NCBI GenBank assembly: GCA_012797735.1
Contig: JAAZOP010000432.1
Span: 1-33,787 of the forward strand
Reading direction: 5' to 3'
Length of the DNA: 33,787 nucleotides
Source of the DNA: Myxococcales bacterium
GTDB taxonomy: Bacteria > Myxococcota_A > Polyangia > DRWM01 > JAAZOP01
The translations under genes and the position numbers were made by a program. Below the pieces are notes generated by a model that was given only the letters and a program-made list of their open reading frames with translations, made no database searches and was not told the origin of the DNA. How positions within the stretch are numbered: position 1 is the first letter of the stretch; every line of letters begins with the position of its first letter. Below are positions 1-9,111 of this stretch, piece after piece.

Positions 1-47
1 CCGGGCCGGTGCCGGCGACGGCCGCCGGGCCGGAGGCGGCCGCGCGC

Positions 48-476
48 ATGGGGAGCGCGGCGGCCCGGCGGGCGCAGGAGATCCTGCGGATCCTGGCGCG
101 GGACCGGCGCGGACCGCTCGCCGGTTTCGCGTCCGGTCGCGTTCGGGAGGAGAGCGGCGAGCCAGGCGGGCGGCAGCTCGTGATCGAACTGGCGGGTCGG
201 GCAGGACGGCTGACGTTACGGGCGCTCGCGCGGCGCCCCGGGACGCCGGCGTTCCTCCGGACGCAGCGGTTCCTGCTGCGCTTCGACGCGGACACGCCGG
301 TGGACTCGCCCGACAAGGAGCACGTCGCGCGCGTGCTCGCGGCGCACCTCGAGCGGTTCGGTCTGTTGCCGGGGACGCGGCGGACCAGCCGGAGGCTCGC
401 TCCGGTCGCGCCGCTGGGCGCGGAGGAGGCGGCGCGGTTGGTCGAACGGCCGCCGGAGAAGGAGTGCGGCGCGTGA
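48..476 (+). CDS. small stand-alone copy of a recurring locus-specific domain
   Basis: I do not recognise a named family. The protein of 142 residues begins with a helix and continues as alternating hydrophobic strands (QLVIELAGRAGRLTL, then AFLRTQRFLLRF). It ends with a DTPVDSPDKEHVARVLAAHL stretch that predicts a helix. This pattern closely resembles the C-terminus of the radical SAM-like protein at 18851-20842 (WFAETTPLDTPEKQAGVREL) and, more weakly, segments of the three NifD-like proteins here. It may therefore be a docking, substrate-binding or chaperone module for the nitrogenase-like complex. I chose the ATG at 48, which has GGAGG 11 bases upstream. A GTG at 9 is also in frame, and the frame is open to the window edge, so a longer protein is possible. 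Its TGA overlaps the GTG start of the next gene, indicating translational coupling. Confidence 0.7.
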   Translation: MGSAAARRAQEILRILARDRRGPLAGFASGRVREESGEPGGRQLVIELAGRAGRLTLRALARRPGTPAFLRTQRFLLRFDADTPVDSPDKEHVARVLAAHLERFGLLPGTRRTSRRLAPVAPLGAEEAARLVERPPEKECGA

Positions 477-1303
477 CGGCACGCAGCTTCGCAATCTACG
501 GCAAGGGCGGCAGCGGGAAATCGACGATCGCCGCGGCGCTGTCGTCGGCGTTCGCGGACCTCGGCCTGCGGGTGCTGCACATCGGTTGCGATCCCAAGGC
601 GGATTCGTCCCGCCCCCTGCTGCGCCGCGGCCGGGTCCGGTCGGTGATGGGCGAGGCGATGACGACCCGTCTGCTGGACGCCTCGAGCGTGCTGGTCCGG
701 GGCGTCAAGGGGATCACCTGCGTCGAGGCCGGCGGACCCGAGCCGGGCGTCGGTTGCGCCGGCCGAGGCATCAGCCGGACGTTCGAGCTGCTCGCGGAGT
801 TGGGTGTGTCGCTCGCCTCGTACGACGTCGTCGTCTACGACGTGCTGGGGGACGTGGTGTGCGGCGGCTTCGCCGTGCCGATGCGCGAGGGACACGCGCG
901 GTACGTGGCGGTGACGGTCTCGGGCACCGGCATGTCGCTGTTCGCGGCGAACAACATCCTGCGGGCGGTGCGGCGGTTCCATCGGAACGGCGTGCGGCTG
1001 GCCGGGCTGATCGGCAACTACCACACCGGCGAGGCGTTCCGCGATCGCGTGCCCCGCTTCGCCGCCGCGACGGGGACGAGCGTGCTGGTCGAGATCCCGT
1101 TCGATCCGCAGGTGCAGAAGGCCGAGGAGCGTCGCGCCACGATCCTCGACTGGCGGCCACAGGGCGCGACGGCGCGGGCGGTGCGGCGGCTGGCCTCCCG
1201 GTTGCTGGACCTCGACGATCCGCCACCACCGAAGCCGCTCGAGGCCGAGGCGTTCGAGAGGTTCCTGGCGCGGCCGCGGAAGCGGAGACGGACGGCTCGA
1301 TGA
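473..1303 (+). CDS. NifH/BchX/BchL-like ATP-dependent reductase (copy A)
   Basis: This is a homodimeric iron protein of the nitrogenase/DPOR/COR reductase family. It hydrolyses ATP and passes single electrons from a [4Fe-4S] cluster to a NifDK-like partner. The 276 residues contain the P-loop GKGGSGKST (about 10-18), switch I GCDPKADS, and both cluster-ligand motifs: GVGCAGRGI (Cys95) and DVLGDVVCGGF (Cys130). The arginine after Cys95, which is the ADP-ribosylation and docking position in NifH, is kept. Starts exist at GTG 464 and GTG 473. I prefer 473 because AGGAG lies 8 bases upstream and the start overlaps the previous stop as GTGA. The stop overlaps the next ATG. Its likely partners are the alpha-A and beta-A subunits encoded immediately downstream. 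Family assignment is firm, but the substrate of the complex is not known. Confidence 0.95.
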   Translation: MTARSFAIYGKGGSGKSTIAAALSSAFADLGLRVLHIGCDPKADSSRPLLRRGRVRSVMGEAMTTRLLDASSVLVRGVKGITCVEAGGPEPGVGCAGRGISRTFELLAELGVSLASYDVVVYDVLGDVVCGGFAVPMREGHARYVAVTVSGTGMSLFAANNILRAVRRFHRNGVRLAGLIGNYHTGEAFRDRVPRFAAATGTSVLVEIPFDPQVQKAEERRATILDWRPQGATARAVRRLASRLLDLDDPPPPKPLEAEAFERFLARPRKRRRTAR

Positions 1304-3306
1304 CGGCGCGGAGCGGGTCGTTCTGGGACTACCTCGGCCGCCTGGCCGCCGGCCTGGCGGCCGAGGGCTGCGGCTGTGGGGCGGTGCTGCCCGACGTGGA
1401 CGGCGGGCTGCTGTTCGCGTTGCGCGACGCGGCGGGCCGGCGGCACGTGGCGAGGCTGCGGCCGTCCGGGGGCGAGAACCGCGAACGCGGGCCGAGTTTC
1501 GAGCGGGGGACGGCGCCGCCGGCGATGATCCGGCGCCTGCGACGCGCCTTCCTCCGGTTCGCCGCGCGGAACCCGCATCCGCTGCTCGACCACCGAGGTC
1601 AGGACATCGGCGAGATCCTGCTGCGCCGCGGCGGGGAGCTGCCGGAGATCTGGCGCGAGGAACTCGTGCCCGGAACGACCCGCTGGTCCTCGTTCGTGCT
1701 CGAGGAGCTGGTGCCGCAGAGCGGGGCGCTGTACGCGACCTTCCGGGACGGCGAGCGCAGGGTGCGGCTGCGTCTGACGGACCGCGAGGACCCCCGGCTC
1801 GCCGGCGCGGAGCGGGTGCTGCCCGTCGGCAACCTGGCCCTGTCGCTCGTCGAGGACGACCGGACGCCGCCCGTTCGGCCCGCGGATCAGGTGGAACGCT
1901 TCCTGGCCTACCTGGTCGCGCGCACGACCGGACCGCGGACGCGGATCCGCGGAGACGGCGCGACCAGCCCGAGCGTCACGTCATACGGGGGGGAGGTCGA
2001 GCTGAACCCGTTCCTGCCGGAGGGGCGGCAGGGGGCGAGCGGCATGGCGGCGGCGCTGTCGAGCCGGCGGGGATCGCGGCTGAAAGTCGTCGTGTTCGGC
2101 GACGCGAGCTGCCGGCAGACGTTCCCGCCGCTGCGCCGGTTGCCGTTGTTCGACAGCTGGTCCTGCTTCCCGGTCGGCACCGCGCCGGAGCCCGGCGGCT
2201 GGGTGGCGTACGACTTCTCCGAACGGGACGTGATCGGCGGCGCCGAGCGGCGGCTGGAGCGGTTGCTGCGGGCGCTCCGCCGGCGGGACCCCGCCGTCCG
2301 GATCGCGCTGGTGCAGACCTGCGTGAGCCGGCTGATCGGGGACGACGTGCGGGGGGTCTTGCGCAAGGTGCTGGACGACGACGCCTTCGTGGTGCTCGAC
2401 CCCGACTTCCAGGCGAAGGACTGGGCGGTGGACGCGCTGGTGTGGCCGTGGGTGCTGCGGGCGTTCCGCCGTCCGGTCCGGCAACGGCGGAACCTCGTCA
2501 ACCTGGTGGGCCTCGGCGGCCGGGGTGCGCCGTGGGCCGCCGAGCTGGCCGGGTTGCTGCGGGACTGCGGGATCGGCGTCAACGCCCGCCTCTTCCCGTC
2601 GTTCCGGGAGGAGGAACTGGAGCGATTCGACGCGGCGCCGCTGACCGTCGCGAGCCGCTGCTCGATCGTGCGCAGCGCGTTCGCCGGCGTGGACCGCACG
2701 GCCGGTCCGAGCCGCTGGGTGACGCTGGACCCGCCGTTCGGAATCGAGGGCACCCGGCGGTGGGTGGAGGGCGTCGTGCGCGAGATCGGCGGCGGGCCGC
2801 TGCGCGGTGCGGCGCGCGATCGGCTGGAGCGGGCGTGCCGGGCCCGGCGGCGCGACCTGGCGCCGATCCGCGCGGCGCTGCGCGGCGCGTCGATCGCCCT
2901 GGTCGCCCAGAGCCGCTTCTCCGCCTGGATCTTCGACCCCGCCGAGATCTTCGGCATCCGGATTCTGGACCTGCTGACCGAGCTCGGACTGGAGGTGGAG
3001 ATCTTCCTCCACCGCGACGTGCCGCCGCCGCGGGAACTGGTCCGCGCGGTCGAGGGGCGGGGGGACGTGACGTTCCGCACGTTCGACGAGGCGGGCGCGC
3101 TGCGGGAGGCGCTCGCCGCCTCGAGGTCGAGGCTGCTGCTCACTTCGATCCGGCGCAACACGCCGGCCCTGGCCCTGGGCAAAATTCCGGTTTTCGTGCA
3201 AACCTTCGAACCCGGCCTCGACGGCGCGGTCCGAAGCGCCCGGCGTCTGGCCGCCGGCGCGAGGTTCCGGTTCCTGGAACGGTACGGGAGATACATGCGG
3301 CGATGA
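1300..3306 (+). CDS. NifD/BchY-like catalytic subunit with N-terminal accessory domains (alpha-A)
   Basis: This is one half of a nitrogenase-like heterotetramer, 668 residues and therefore longer than NifD or BchY. About 230 N-terminal residues look like two degenerate copies of the beta-rich domain seen elsewhere in the locus (GERRVRLRLTDRED, then NLALSLVEDDRTPP). The nitrogenase-like fold follows. Three candidate [4Fe-4S] ligands lie at Cys271 (GDASC), Cys289 (DSWSC) and Cys341 (VQTCVSRLIGDDV). The last resembles the CPVGLIGDD segment of NifD. Later landmarks are the FGIEGTRRW helix, comparable to PxGxxxT in NifDK and BchN, and the C-terminal FEPGLDGAVRSARRL motif shared by all three alpha proteins here. 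I see no evident FeMo-cofactor cysteine or histidine site. ATGA overlaps join it to both neighbours. The reductive substrate is unknown. Confidence 0.88.
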   Translation: MTARSGSFWDYLGRLAAGLAAEGCGCGAVLPDVDGGLLFALRDAAGRRHVARLRPSGGENRERGPSFERGTAPPAMIRRLRRAFLRFAARNPHPLLDHRGQDIGEILLRRGGELPEIWREELVPGTTRWSSFVLEELVPQSGALYATFRDGERRVRLRLTDREDPRLAGAERVLPVGNLALSLVEDDRTPPVRPADQVERFLAYLVARTTGPRTRIRGDGATSPSVTSYGGEVELNPFLPEGRQGASGMAAALSSRRGSRLKVVVFGDASCRQTFPPLRRLPLFDSWSCFPVGTAPEPGGWVAYDFSERDVIGGAERRLERLLRALRRRDPAVRIALVQTCVSRLIGDDVRGVLRKVLDDDAFVVLDPDFQAKDWAVDALVWPWVLRAFRRPVRQRRNLVNLVGLGGRGAPWAAELAGLLRDCGIGVNARLFPSFREEELERFDAAPLTVASRCSIVRSAFAGVDRTAGPSRWVTLDPPFGIEGTRRWVEGVVREIGGGPLRGAARDRLERACRARRRDLAPIRAALRGASIALVAQSRFSAWIFDPAEIFGIRILDLLTELGLEVEIFLHRDVPPPRELVRAVEGRGDVTFRTFDEAGALREALAASRSRLLLTSIRRNTPALALGKIPVFVQTFEPGLDGAVRSARRLAAGARFRFLERYGRYMRR

Positions 3307-4616
3307 GAGCGCGGAAAACCGGACGGGTCGCGGTCCCCGGCGTGACGCTCGTGCCGGCGTACGAGACCGGCGTGTTCCTCGGGGTCAACGCGATCGAGAA
3401 CTCGGTCCTGTTGATGAACTCGCCGCGCTGTCCGTTCGTCCGCGGCCTGAAGGTCTTCGTGCACAACGACCTCGGCAGCACGGTCTATCGGGCCACGGGC
3501 CGGCACCGCGTGATCACCACCGAGTGGGCGGGCTACGAGGACGTCGGTGGCGGCGAGGCGGCGTTCCTGCGGCGGTTGCGCGAGGCCGCCGGCCGGCATC
3601 CCGGTCACTGGCTGTTCGCGTTCCAGAACATCTCCTCGCTGGTCACCGGCTTCGATCTGCGGGGCGCGCTACGGGCGGGCGGCGGCGCGGGCCGCGTCGT
3701 CCCCGTGCCGCTCGACGGGCCGCGCCTGGACGAGGACTGGCTGGGCGGCTACGACGCCGTGCTGGGCGGAGTGCTGCGCCGCGTCGTCTCCCGCCGGGGC
3801 CGGCCGGTCGACCTGCTGCTGGCGGGGAACCTGTTCTGCCGCAACGAAGACGACGAGCGGGCGAACGTGGACGAACTGCGCCGCCTGCTGGAAGCGCTCG
3901 GCGTCCGGCGTCCAGCGATCCTGCTGTCCGGCGGCCGGCTCCCCGTCGAACCGCTGCGGCCGCGCGCGACCATCGCGCTGCCGTACACCGGCGCGCGCGC
4001 GGAAGAGGCGCTGCGGCGGGCGGGCGCCGCTCCGGTGCGGGTCGGCCTGCCGGTCGGGATCGAAGGCACCGCGGAGTGGCTGCGGGCGATCGGCCGGACG
4101 CTCGGACGGGAGCCGGCGGCCGAGGCGTGCATCGAGCGGGAACTGCGGGAGCTGGTCCCGGCGGTCCAGTGGATCGCGGCCGAGCACCTGCTCGGCCGGC
4201 GGGCGGCGGTCGTCGCCGACCCGCACCTGGGCCGCGCGCTCGTTCGGTTCCTCGACGAGATGGGCCTGTCGGTGCCGGGCTGGTTCGTGACCGGGCGGGG
4301 CCCGGAGCCCGCGGGCCGACGTCGGGGCTCCCGGCGCCGGGAGCCGGCGGGCCGGGTGTTCGTCGAGCCGACCGTCGAGCAGTTCGCGTCGTTCCTCGAG
4401 GACGACCCCGTGGACCTCGTGATCGGCGGGTCGTCGTTCAAGTACCTGGCGCTGGACCGCGGCGTGCCCTACGTGGAGATCGGTTTTCCCAGCTACCTGA
4501 CCCACGTGCTGCATCCGCGGCCGTACCTGGGCTTCGCGGGAGCGCGATGCATCGTCGAGTCGCTGCTCAACGCGCTGCTCGAGCGGGATCAGCGGCGGAA
4601 TGCCACCGAGCCCTGA
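3303..4616 (+). CDS. NifK/BchZ-like catalytic subunit with one cluster cysteine (beta-A)
   Basis: Predicted partner of alpha-A, 437 residues. The N-terminus carries a single candidate cluster ligand, Cys43, in MNSPRCPF. The positions where NifK has its second and third cysteines are occupied by HNDLG and by FQNISSLV, so only one ligand remains. Later motifs are LPVGIEGTAEWL and a C-terminal IGFPSYLTHVL plus YLGFAG signature, both found in the other two beta proteins of this window. With three cysteines from alpha-A, the pair could hold one interface [4Fe-4S] cluster, as in DPOR and COR. An Arg-rich insert (RRRGSRRREP) around residues 337-348 is local to this copy. ATG 3303 overlaps the alpha-A stop, and the 3' end overlaps the radical SAM gene by 17 bases. 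Confidence 0.85.
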   Translation: MRARKTGRVAVPGVTLVPAYETGVFLGVNAIENSVLLMNSPRCPFVRGLKVFVHNDLGSTVYRATGRHRVITTEWAGYEDVGGGEAAFLRRLREAAGRHPGHWLFAFQNISSLVTGFDLRGALRAGGGAGRVVPVPLDGPRLDEDWLGGYDAVLGGVLRRVVSRRGRPVDLLLAGNLFCRNEDDERANVDELRRLLEALGVRRPAILLSGGRLPVEPLRPRATIALPYTGARAEEALRRAGAAPVRVGLPVGIEGTAEWLRAIGRTLGREPAAEACIERELRELVPAVQWIAAEHLLGRRAAVVADPHLGRALVRFLDEMGLSVPGWFVTGRGPEPAGRRRGSRRREPAGRVFVEPTVEQFASFLEDDPVDLVIGGSSFKYLALDRGVPYVEIGFPSYLTHVLHPRPYLGFAGARCIVESLLNALLERDQRRNATEP

Positions 4617-5634
4617 CATCGCGGCGGCGCTGGTGCCGTACTTCCACCTGCGGTACCGGGCGCGGTGCAACCTGCGCTGCTTCTTCTGCTACGAGCGTCC
4701 GCATCCGCGGTCGGTTCCGCGGGATCTCGCCGCACGTCTCGAGCGGGAGATGAGGACGGCGCGGCGGGCGGGGTACCGCGGCGTCGTCTTCGGCTCCGCG
4801 GAACTGCTGCTGTTGCCGGGTTGGCGGGAGGTGGTCGTTGCGGCGCGGCGGCTGGGCTTCGAGCGCGTGCGGATGCTCAGCAACCTGCTGGCCGTGAACG
4901 AGAGGACGCTCGACGAACTGGCGCGGGCCGGCGTGGACGGGATCACGGGGACGCTGTTCGCCGCCGGCGATGCCGATGCGCAGGCCGTCTCGGGCGGCCG
5001 GGACGTGTTCTCGCGGCAAGTGCGGGCGGCGCGACGGATCGCCGGGCATGGCGCGTTCTCGTTCTCGCTGCACCTGATCCTCACGCGTTCGCTGGCGCGA
5101 GACCCGTGCGGAAATGCCGTGCGTCTTCGGGACGCACTGGCCCCCGGGCTCGACCGGATGATGCTGTCGGCGATCGAGCCGGTTTCGGCGGCGGTGGCCG
5201 GGCATCCGCAGTACGTGCACGGGCTCGACCTGGACTGGCCGCGGCTGCTCGCCCGCGCCGACCGGGAAGGACTGCGGTTGATCGTGCAGAATATCCCCGC
5301 CTGCCTGTTGGGCCGGTACGCCCACCGCACCCTCTTCCTGCGGATGCGGGTGGCGCGGATCCTGGAGGGATGGCCGCGGCCGCCGTCCCTGGCGCGGTTC
5401 GTCGATCGGGTCGAAGGGCTGGCGCGGAGGACGACGCCCGCCGGCCCATGCGTGGGCTGTCCGCTGCTTGCCGTCTGCCACCGCTACTTCGACTATCCGG
5501 TGAAGCGGCGCGTGCGGGGGCTGGACGAGCGAGGCGTGGTGACCCGGTTGCTGGCCGAGGAAGGCGTGCGGGGCTCGCCGGAGCGCATCGTCGCCGGCCT
5601 GCGGGCGATCGACTCGCGGCCGCCCCGGTCGTGA
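4600..5634 (+). CDS. radical SAM enzyme with C-terminal auxiliary cysteines
   Basis: This is a radical SAM enzyme of 344 residues that should cleave S-adenosylmethionine at a [4Fe-4S] cluster to generate a 5'-deoxyadenosyl radical. The CX3CX2C motif CNLRCFFC (Cys23, Cys27, Cys30) sits at the very N-terminus, followed by a partial TIM barrel. Near residues 284-294 is CVGCPLLAVC, a CX2CX5C motif that suggests a second cluster as in SPASM/Twitch proteins. The same motif is present in several other radical SAM proteins here. The gene overlaps beta-A by 17 bases and is the last gene of the + strand operon, so it probably acts in the same pathway as nitrogenase-like complex A. The specific reaction cannot be assigned. 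Confidence 0.88.
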   Translation: MPPSPDIAAALVPYFHLRYRARCNLRCFFCYERPHPRSVPRDLAARLEREMRTARRAGYRGVVFGSAELLLLPGWREVVVAARRLGFERVRMLSNLLAVNERTLDELARAGVDGITGTLFAAGDADAQAVSGGRDVFSRQVRAARRIAGHGAFSFSLHLILTRSLARDPCGNAVRLRDALAPGLDRMMLSAIEPVSAAVAGHPQYVHGLDLDWPRLLARADREGLRLIVQNIPACLLGRYAHRTLFLRMRVARILEGWPRPPSLARFVDRVEGLARRTTPAGPCVGCPLLAVCHRYFDYPVKRRVRGLDERGVVTRLLAEEGVRGSPERIVAGLRAIDSRPPRS

Positions 5635-5656
5635 CATCCGCTCTGCGGCGTGGCGT

Positions 5657-5677
5657 CCGGCGGGGCGGTCCCCCCGG
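5657..5677. terminator. candidate bidirectional hairpin between convergent operons
   Basis: The 87-base convergent gap between the stop codons at 5634 and 5722 contains CCGG-C-GGGG, the loop CGGT, then CCCCCCGG. These pair as an 8-bp GC stem with one bulged C. It is well placed to separate the two operons. It has no T-tract on either strand, so it may be Rho-assisted or only a transcriptional pause. Confidence 0.35.
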
Positions 5678-5721
5678 TGAACGGCCGCGCTTCGGGCGTG
5701 CCGCGGGGATCCCGCGTCGGT

Positions 5722-7023
5722 TCACGGGCGGCGGGAGCGCTTCCGGGCATGCTCGGCGAGATGCCGCTGGTGTTCGACGGCGTTGGTCAACCGCTCGGCG
5801 AGCCGGGCCAGTCCGGCGAAGCCCATGTAGGGGGTGGGCTCGGCGAAGTGCTCGAGGTAGTGCGGCGCGGAGATCTCGACCGTGGCGAGGCCGGCTTGGC
5901 GGGCGGCGTCGGCGACGACGGCGGAGCCGACGACCGCCTCGCAAATGCGGTTCCGGGCCAGGCGGCGCAACTCCCGCTCGAAGTCGGCGCGCTTCGGGTC
6001 GAGCAGGATCTGGCGGCCCGGCCGGTCGAGGCGGGCGAGGACCGGGTCCGCGGCGTTGCCGCGGCGCAGGACGCCGACGAGACAGGCCTCGACGCCCAGC
6101 TCGCCGAGGGCGCGGCACAGGCCGTCGGCGGTCCAGGGGTCGCCCAGGACGGCCACGCCGAGACCGGCGAGGGTTCTTTCGCACAGCGGGCGGATTCGGT
6201 CGGCCAGTGCGCGCGATTCTTCGCGGATCACCGCCTCGGTCCGCCGGGTGCACCGGAACTTCCGCGCGAGCCTCCGCAGCATCGAGCAGGTCGCATCGAT
6301 CCCGATCGGCAGTTCGACCTCGATCACCTCGCCCTCCCACGCGAAGCGCGACGCGTCGAACCCGATCGGGAAGGCGACGAGCGGGGTGTGGCGAGGGATG
6401 GGCGAGTCGGGGAGGAGGCCGGCGGAGAACGGCCAGGCGGCGGGTGGCGGGAAGCCGGCGAGTCGCCAGAGACGAAGGATCTCTTCGAGATTGCCGGTCT
6501 CGTCTCCCTCCCGGCGAAACGGCAGGAAGCCTCCGACGACGGGGGCGCGGCTGCCTCCGCGCGGCCCGCGGAGGTCGCGGAAGACCGCGGCCTGCGTCCT
6601 GCGAATCCCATCGACCCAGTCCTCGTCCAGCGATTCCCGCCCGACGAAGACGAGGCGCCCGGAGAGCTTCTTTCGCCACTCGGCGACAAGGCCCTCGACG
6701 TCGGTGTTGGCGAGCAGGGAAAGGAAGCTCGGGGCGACCAGGAGGGTGTCCCCTGGATGGTGGCGCGCCACGAAATCGATCATCTCCGCCAGCGTCCGTT
6801 CGGTGCCCTGGACGAGGGTCGCGGTCTTCCAGAGCGGGGCGAAAACGCGCCGGTCGCGGGTGTACGAACCGGCGCCGGACAGCTCGGCCCGCCAGTCGTG
6901 GGTCTGGTCGAAGATCCAGGCGCGTTCCTGCTCGCAGCGCGGCGCATCGAGCACGGCCCGGACGCCGGGCAGGGCGTTGACGGCGAGCAGCACGCCGTCG
7001 AGGTACTTCGGAGCGAGTCTCAT
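5722..7023 (-). CDS. NifK/BchZ-like catalytic subunit with one cluster cysteine (beta-B)
   Basis: Predicted beta subunit of the second nitrogenase-like complex, 433 residues. The single candidate ligand is Cys30 in LDAPRCEQER, aligned with Cys43 of beta-A. The following THDW corresponds to the HND and NHDY segments of its paralogs. The third nitrogenase cysteine position is VAPSFLSLLA, without cysteine. LPIGIDATCSML and the C-terminal APHYLEHF plus YMGFAG repeat the family signature. Its ATG overlaps the alpha-B stop as ATGA. It is the last gene of the long - strand operon and converges with the radical SAM gene of operon A. The sequence has diverged considerably from beta-A, suggesting a different substrate or bond rather than a recent duplicate. 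Confidence 0.85.
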   Translation of the reverse strand: MRLAPKYLDGVLLAVNALPGVRAVLDAPRCEQERAWIFDQTHDWRAELSGAGSYTRDRRVFAPLWKTATLVQGTERTLAEMIDFVARHHPGDTLLVAPSFLSLLANTDVEGLVAEWRKKLSGRLVFVGRESLDEDWVDGIRRTQAAVFRDLRGPRGGSRAPVVGGFLPFRREGDETGNLEEILRLWRLAGFPPPAAWPFSAGLLPDSPIPRHTPLVAFPIGFDASRFAWEGEVIEVELPIGIDATCSMLRRLARKFRCTRRTEAVIREESRALADRIRPLCERTLAGLGVAVLGDPWTADGLCRALGELGVEACLVGVLRRGNAADPVLARLDRPGRQILLDPKRADFERELRRLARNRICEAVVGSAVVADAARQAGLATVEISAPHYLEHFAEPTPYMGFAGLARLAERLTNAVEHQRHLAEHARKRSRRP

Positions 7024-9107
7024 CGGTGCCGAACCCCCGCCCTGCGCAGCCGACACCACGTGCCGGGAAAGGCGCTCTCGGCCAGCCGGACGAGCCGGGC
7101 GAGGCTGCGGACGGTGCCGGCGAGGCCCGGTTGGATGTCGCGCGGCTGAAAGAACATCTTGCCGGCTTCCAGCGCGCGCCGGTCGGGCGGAAACTCGCTG
7201 AAGCACAGGCGGGCATCGAGCGTTGCGAGGATGGCGGTGGGTTCCCGAACGGGCCTGCGGATCGTCCGCACCGTCTCCGCCAGCAACGGATCCGCGGCGG
7301 CCCGCCGTTCCAGTCGCGAGCGGGCGGTCTCTCCCTCCGGGCCCGCGAGCACGACGAGATCGATCCCGAAGCCGAACTCGGCGAGGATCCGCAGGAGGTC
7401 CAGGCCGTGCAGTTCTTCGGGTTCCAGGAGACAGGTCGCGTCGCCCGGCCGGACCAGGAAGCAGACGCGCACGCCCCGGGCCCGCTCCTGCCAGGCGGCG
7501 AATTCCGGCTCGTGGGGCGCCCACAGGGCTTCCGCCTCGGCCTGCGGATCCTTCGCGCCCGCCAGTTCTGCCAGGCCGCGGTAGAAGGCGATCGTCGCGG
7601 ACTTTCCGAAGGGCGGCGGAATCCGGTGGAAGCGCATCGTGGGGAAGGTCGCGGCGGCCCGGGCGAACTCGAAGGTGGACGAGCGCGCGGGGTTGAGCAC
7701 GGTGCAGGCGGCGCGGGCGAAATCCCGCGCCTCCCGGGAGTGGAACGACGGCACGAGCAGGGCGTTGAGCCGCAGGCCGAGCCTGGGAATCGTACCGCGC
7801 AACTCGTCGGCCAAGTCGGATTCCGCCGGGGCGTAGCCGACCAGGTTGATTCGGTCGGCCTCCGGCGGCCGCCGGCGGTCTGCGATCTGCAGCAGCAGTT
7901 CCCAGGTGTGGTCCATTTCCACGAAGTGCTCGAGCATCTGGCCGATCACGACGACGGGTTTGCCGAACTCCCGCTCGACGGCGGCCGCGAGACCTTCGTA
8001 GTCGAGTCCCGTGACGTCGCCGACGCAGGTGCCCATCAGCGCGACGATCCGGGTCTTCCGGCGGCCGGCGGCCCGGCGGAGGGCGCGCAGGAGAACCGTG
8101 TCGTCTCCCCGGATCGTCTGCGCCTGGACCGGCTCCAGCCACTCGATCTCGCGCCCGGAAGCGTGCGTGGGCAGGGGATGCAGTCGCGCGAACAGGGAGC
8201 GGAGGTGCCCGCACGACTTGAGCCACGGCAACTTGGTCGTGCACTCCTGGTCCGTGTGCACCACCAGCGCGAGGCCCTCGTCCGCGGCGAGGAGCGTCCC
8301 CAGCGTCTCCTGGGTGCCGATGCGGCGCAGGAACGGGTCGAGGAAGAAGGCATGCTCGGGCACCTGGTCGAGATTCTGGCGGATCCGGTCGTCCGGGTCG
8401 TCGCGGAACGGGACGTCGCCGTTCGGACTCGCGTGTGCCGGCTCCGGTCGCGCCGCAGCCAGCGGTTGACCCGGGCGGAACGCGCGGTGGAAGGCGTAGT
8501 AGACGTAGGTCTCGACGCGCCGCGCGACGCTTCCGACCGCGGCCGGGTCGCGTCCGTCGGCGGCGATGCGGACGGCCAGCGGGCCGAAACGGCGCCAGCC
8601 TTCCTCGCGGGCCGCGCGCGACGGCGCCACCCGGAAGTCCACGCGTCCGGCGGGGCCCTCGAAGACGAGCGTCACGGTGCGATCCTCGTTCGCATCGCAG
8701 CCCGCGAACAGGAAAGGACCCCAGGCGGTGCGGCCGGCGTCGAGGAAGCGCCGCAGGTGGACCCGGGCGAAGTCGGCGTCGAGGACCACGGGGCGGTCGG
8801 CATCCTCCCAGACGGCCAGCGGGTCGAGGGAGAGCGGGAACCGCGTCCGCGCGCCGGCCAGGCGTCGCAGGCACGCGGCGGCGAAACGATCGGTCGCGCC
8901 GCGCACGAAGAAGCAGCCCTCGACGCCCCGGACGACCGAACCGCCGGGCCGATGCCACGGACTGTGGAAGACCTCGACGCGGCGGCGACCCTCGCGGAAG
9001 CGGTAGAGCAGCGAACCGTCGTGGAGCGGGACGGCGGCCGCCGCGCCGGCGCGACGGGCGAGAGCGGCGAACAGGTCGAGGAGTTGGACGGGTCGCGGGT
9101 CGCTCAC
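7020..9107 (-). CDS. NifD/BchY-like catalytic subunit with N-terminal accessory domains (alpha-B)
   Basis: Predicted alpha subunit of the second complex, 695 residues. The first 210 or so residues contain two beta-rich repeats (GSLLYRFREGRRRVEVF and RTVTLVFEGPAGRVDFRV), each followed by a helix, as in alpha-A. Candidate cluster ligands are Cys289 (HTDQEC), Cys299 (LKSC) and Cys361 (LMGTCVGDVTG). PPFGKSATIAFY occupies the PxGxxxT position, and IQPGLAGTVRSLARL is the shared C-terminal motif. The chosen GTG at 9107 lies 4 bases past the NifH-B stop and has GGGGA 7 bases upstream. The longer ORF in the track runs back into NifH-B. Its stop overlaps the beta-B ATG. It probably receives electrons from NifH-B. 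Confidence 0.87.
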   Translation of the reverse strand: MSDPRPVQLLDLFAALARRAGAAAAVPLHDGSLLYRFREGRRRVEVFHSPWHRPGGSVVRGVEGCFFVRGATDRFAAACLRRLAGARTRFPLSLDPLAVWEDADRPVVLDADFARVHLRRFLDAGRTAWGPFLFAGCDANEDRTVTLVFEGPAGRVDFRVAPSRAAREEGWRRFGPLAVRIAADGRDPAAVGSVARRVETYVYYAFHRAFRPGQPLAAARPEPAHASPNGDVPFRDDPDDRIRQNLDQVPEHAFFLDPFLRRIGTQETLGTLLAADEGLALVVHTDQECTTKLPWLKSCGHLRSLFARLHPLPTHASGREIEWLEPVQAQTIRGDDTVLLRALRRAAGRRKTRIVALMGTCVGDVTGLDYEGLAAAVEREFGKPVVVIGQMLEHFVEMDHTWELLLQIADRRRPPEADRINLVGYAPAESDLADELRGTIPRLGLRLNALLVPSFHSREARDFARAACTVLNPARSSTFEFARAAATFPTMRFHRIPPPFGKSATIAFYRGLAELAGAKDPQAEAEALWAPHEPEFAAWQERARGVRVCFLVRPGDATCLLEPEELHGLDLLRILAEFGFGIDLVVLAGPEGETARSRLERRAAADPLLAETVRTIRRPVREPTAILATLDARLCFSEFPPDRRALEAGKMFFQPRDIQPGLAGTVRSLARLVRLAESAFPGTWCRLRRAGVRHR

Positions 9108-9111
9108 CGGC

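Noticed and set aside
586-1299. Extension of the alpha-A ORF back to 586
   Set aside because: The extension overlaps NifH-A in a different frame. The ATG at 1300 overlaps the NifH stop exactly as expected for coupled translation.
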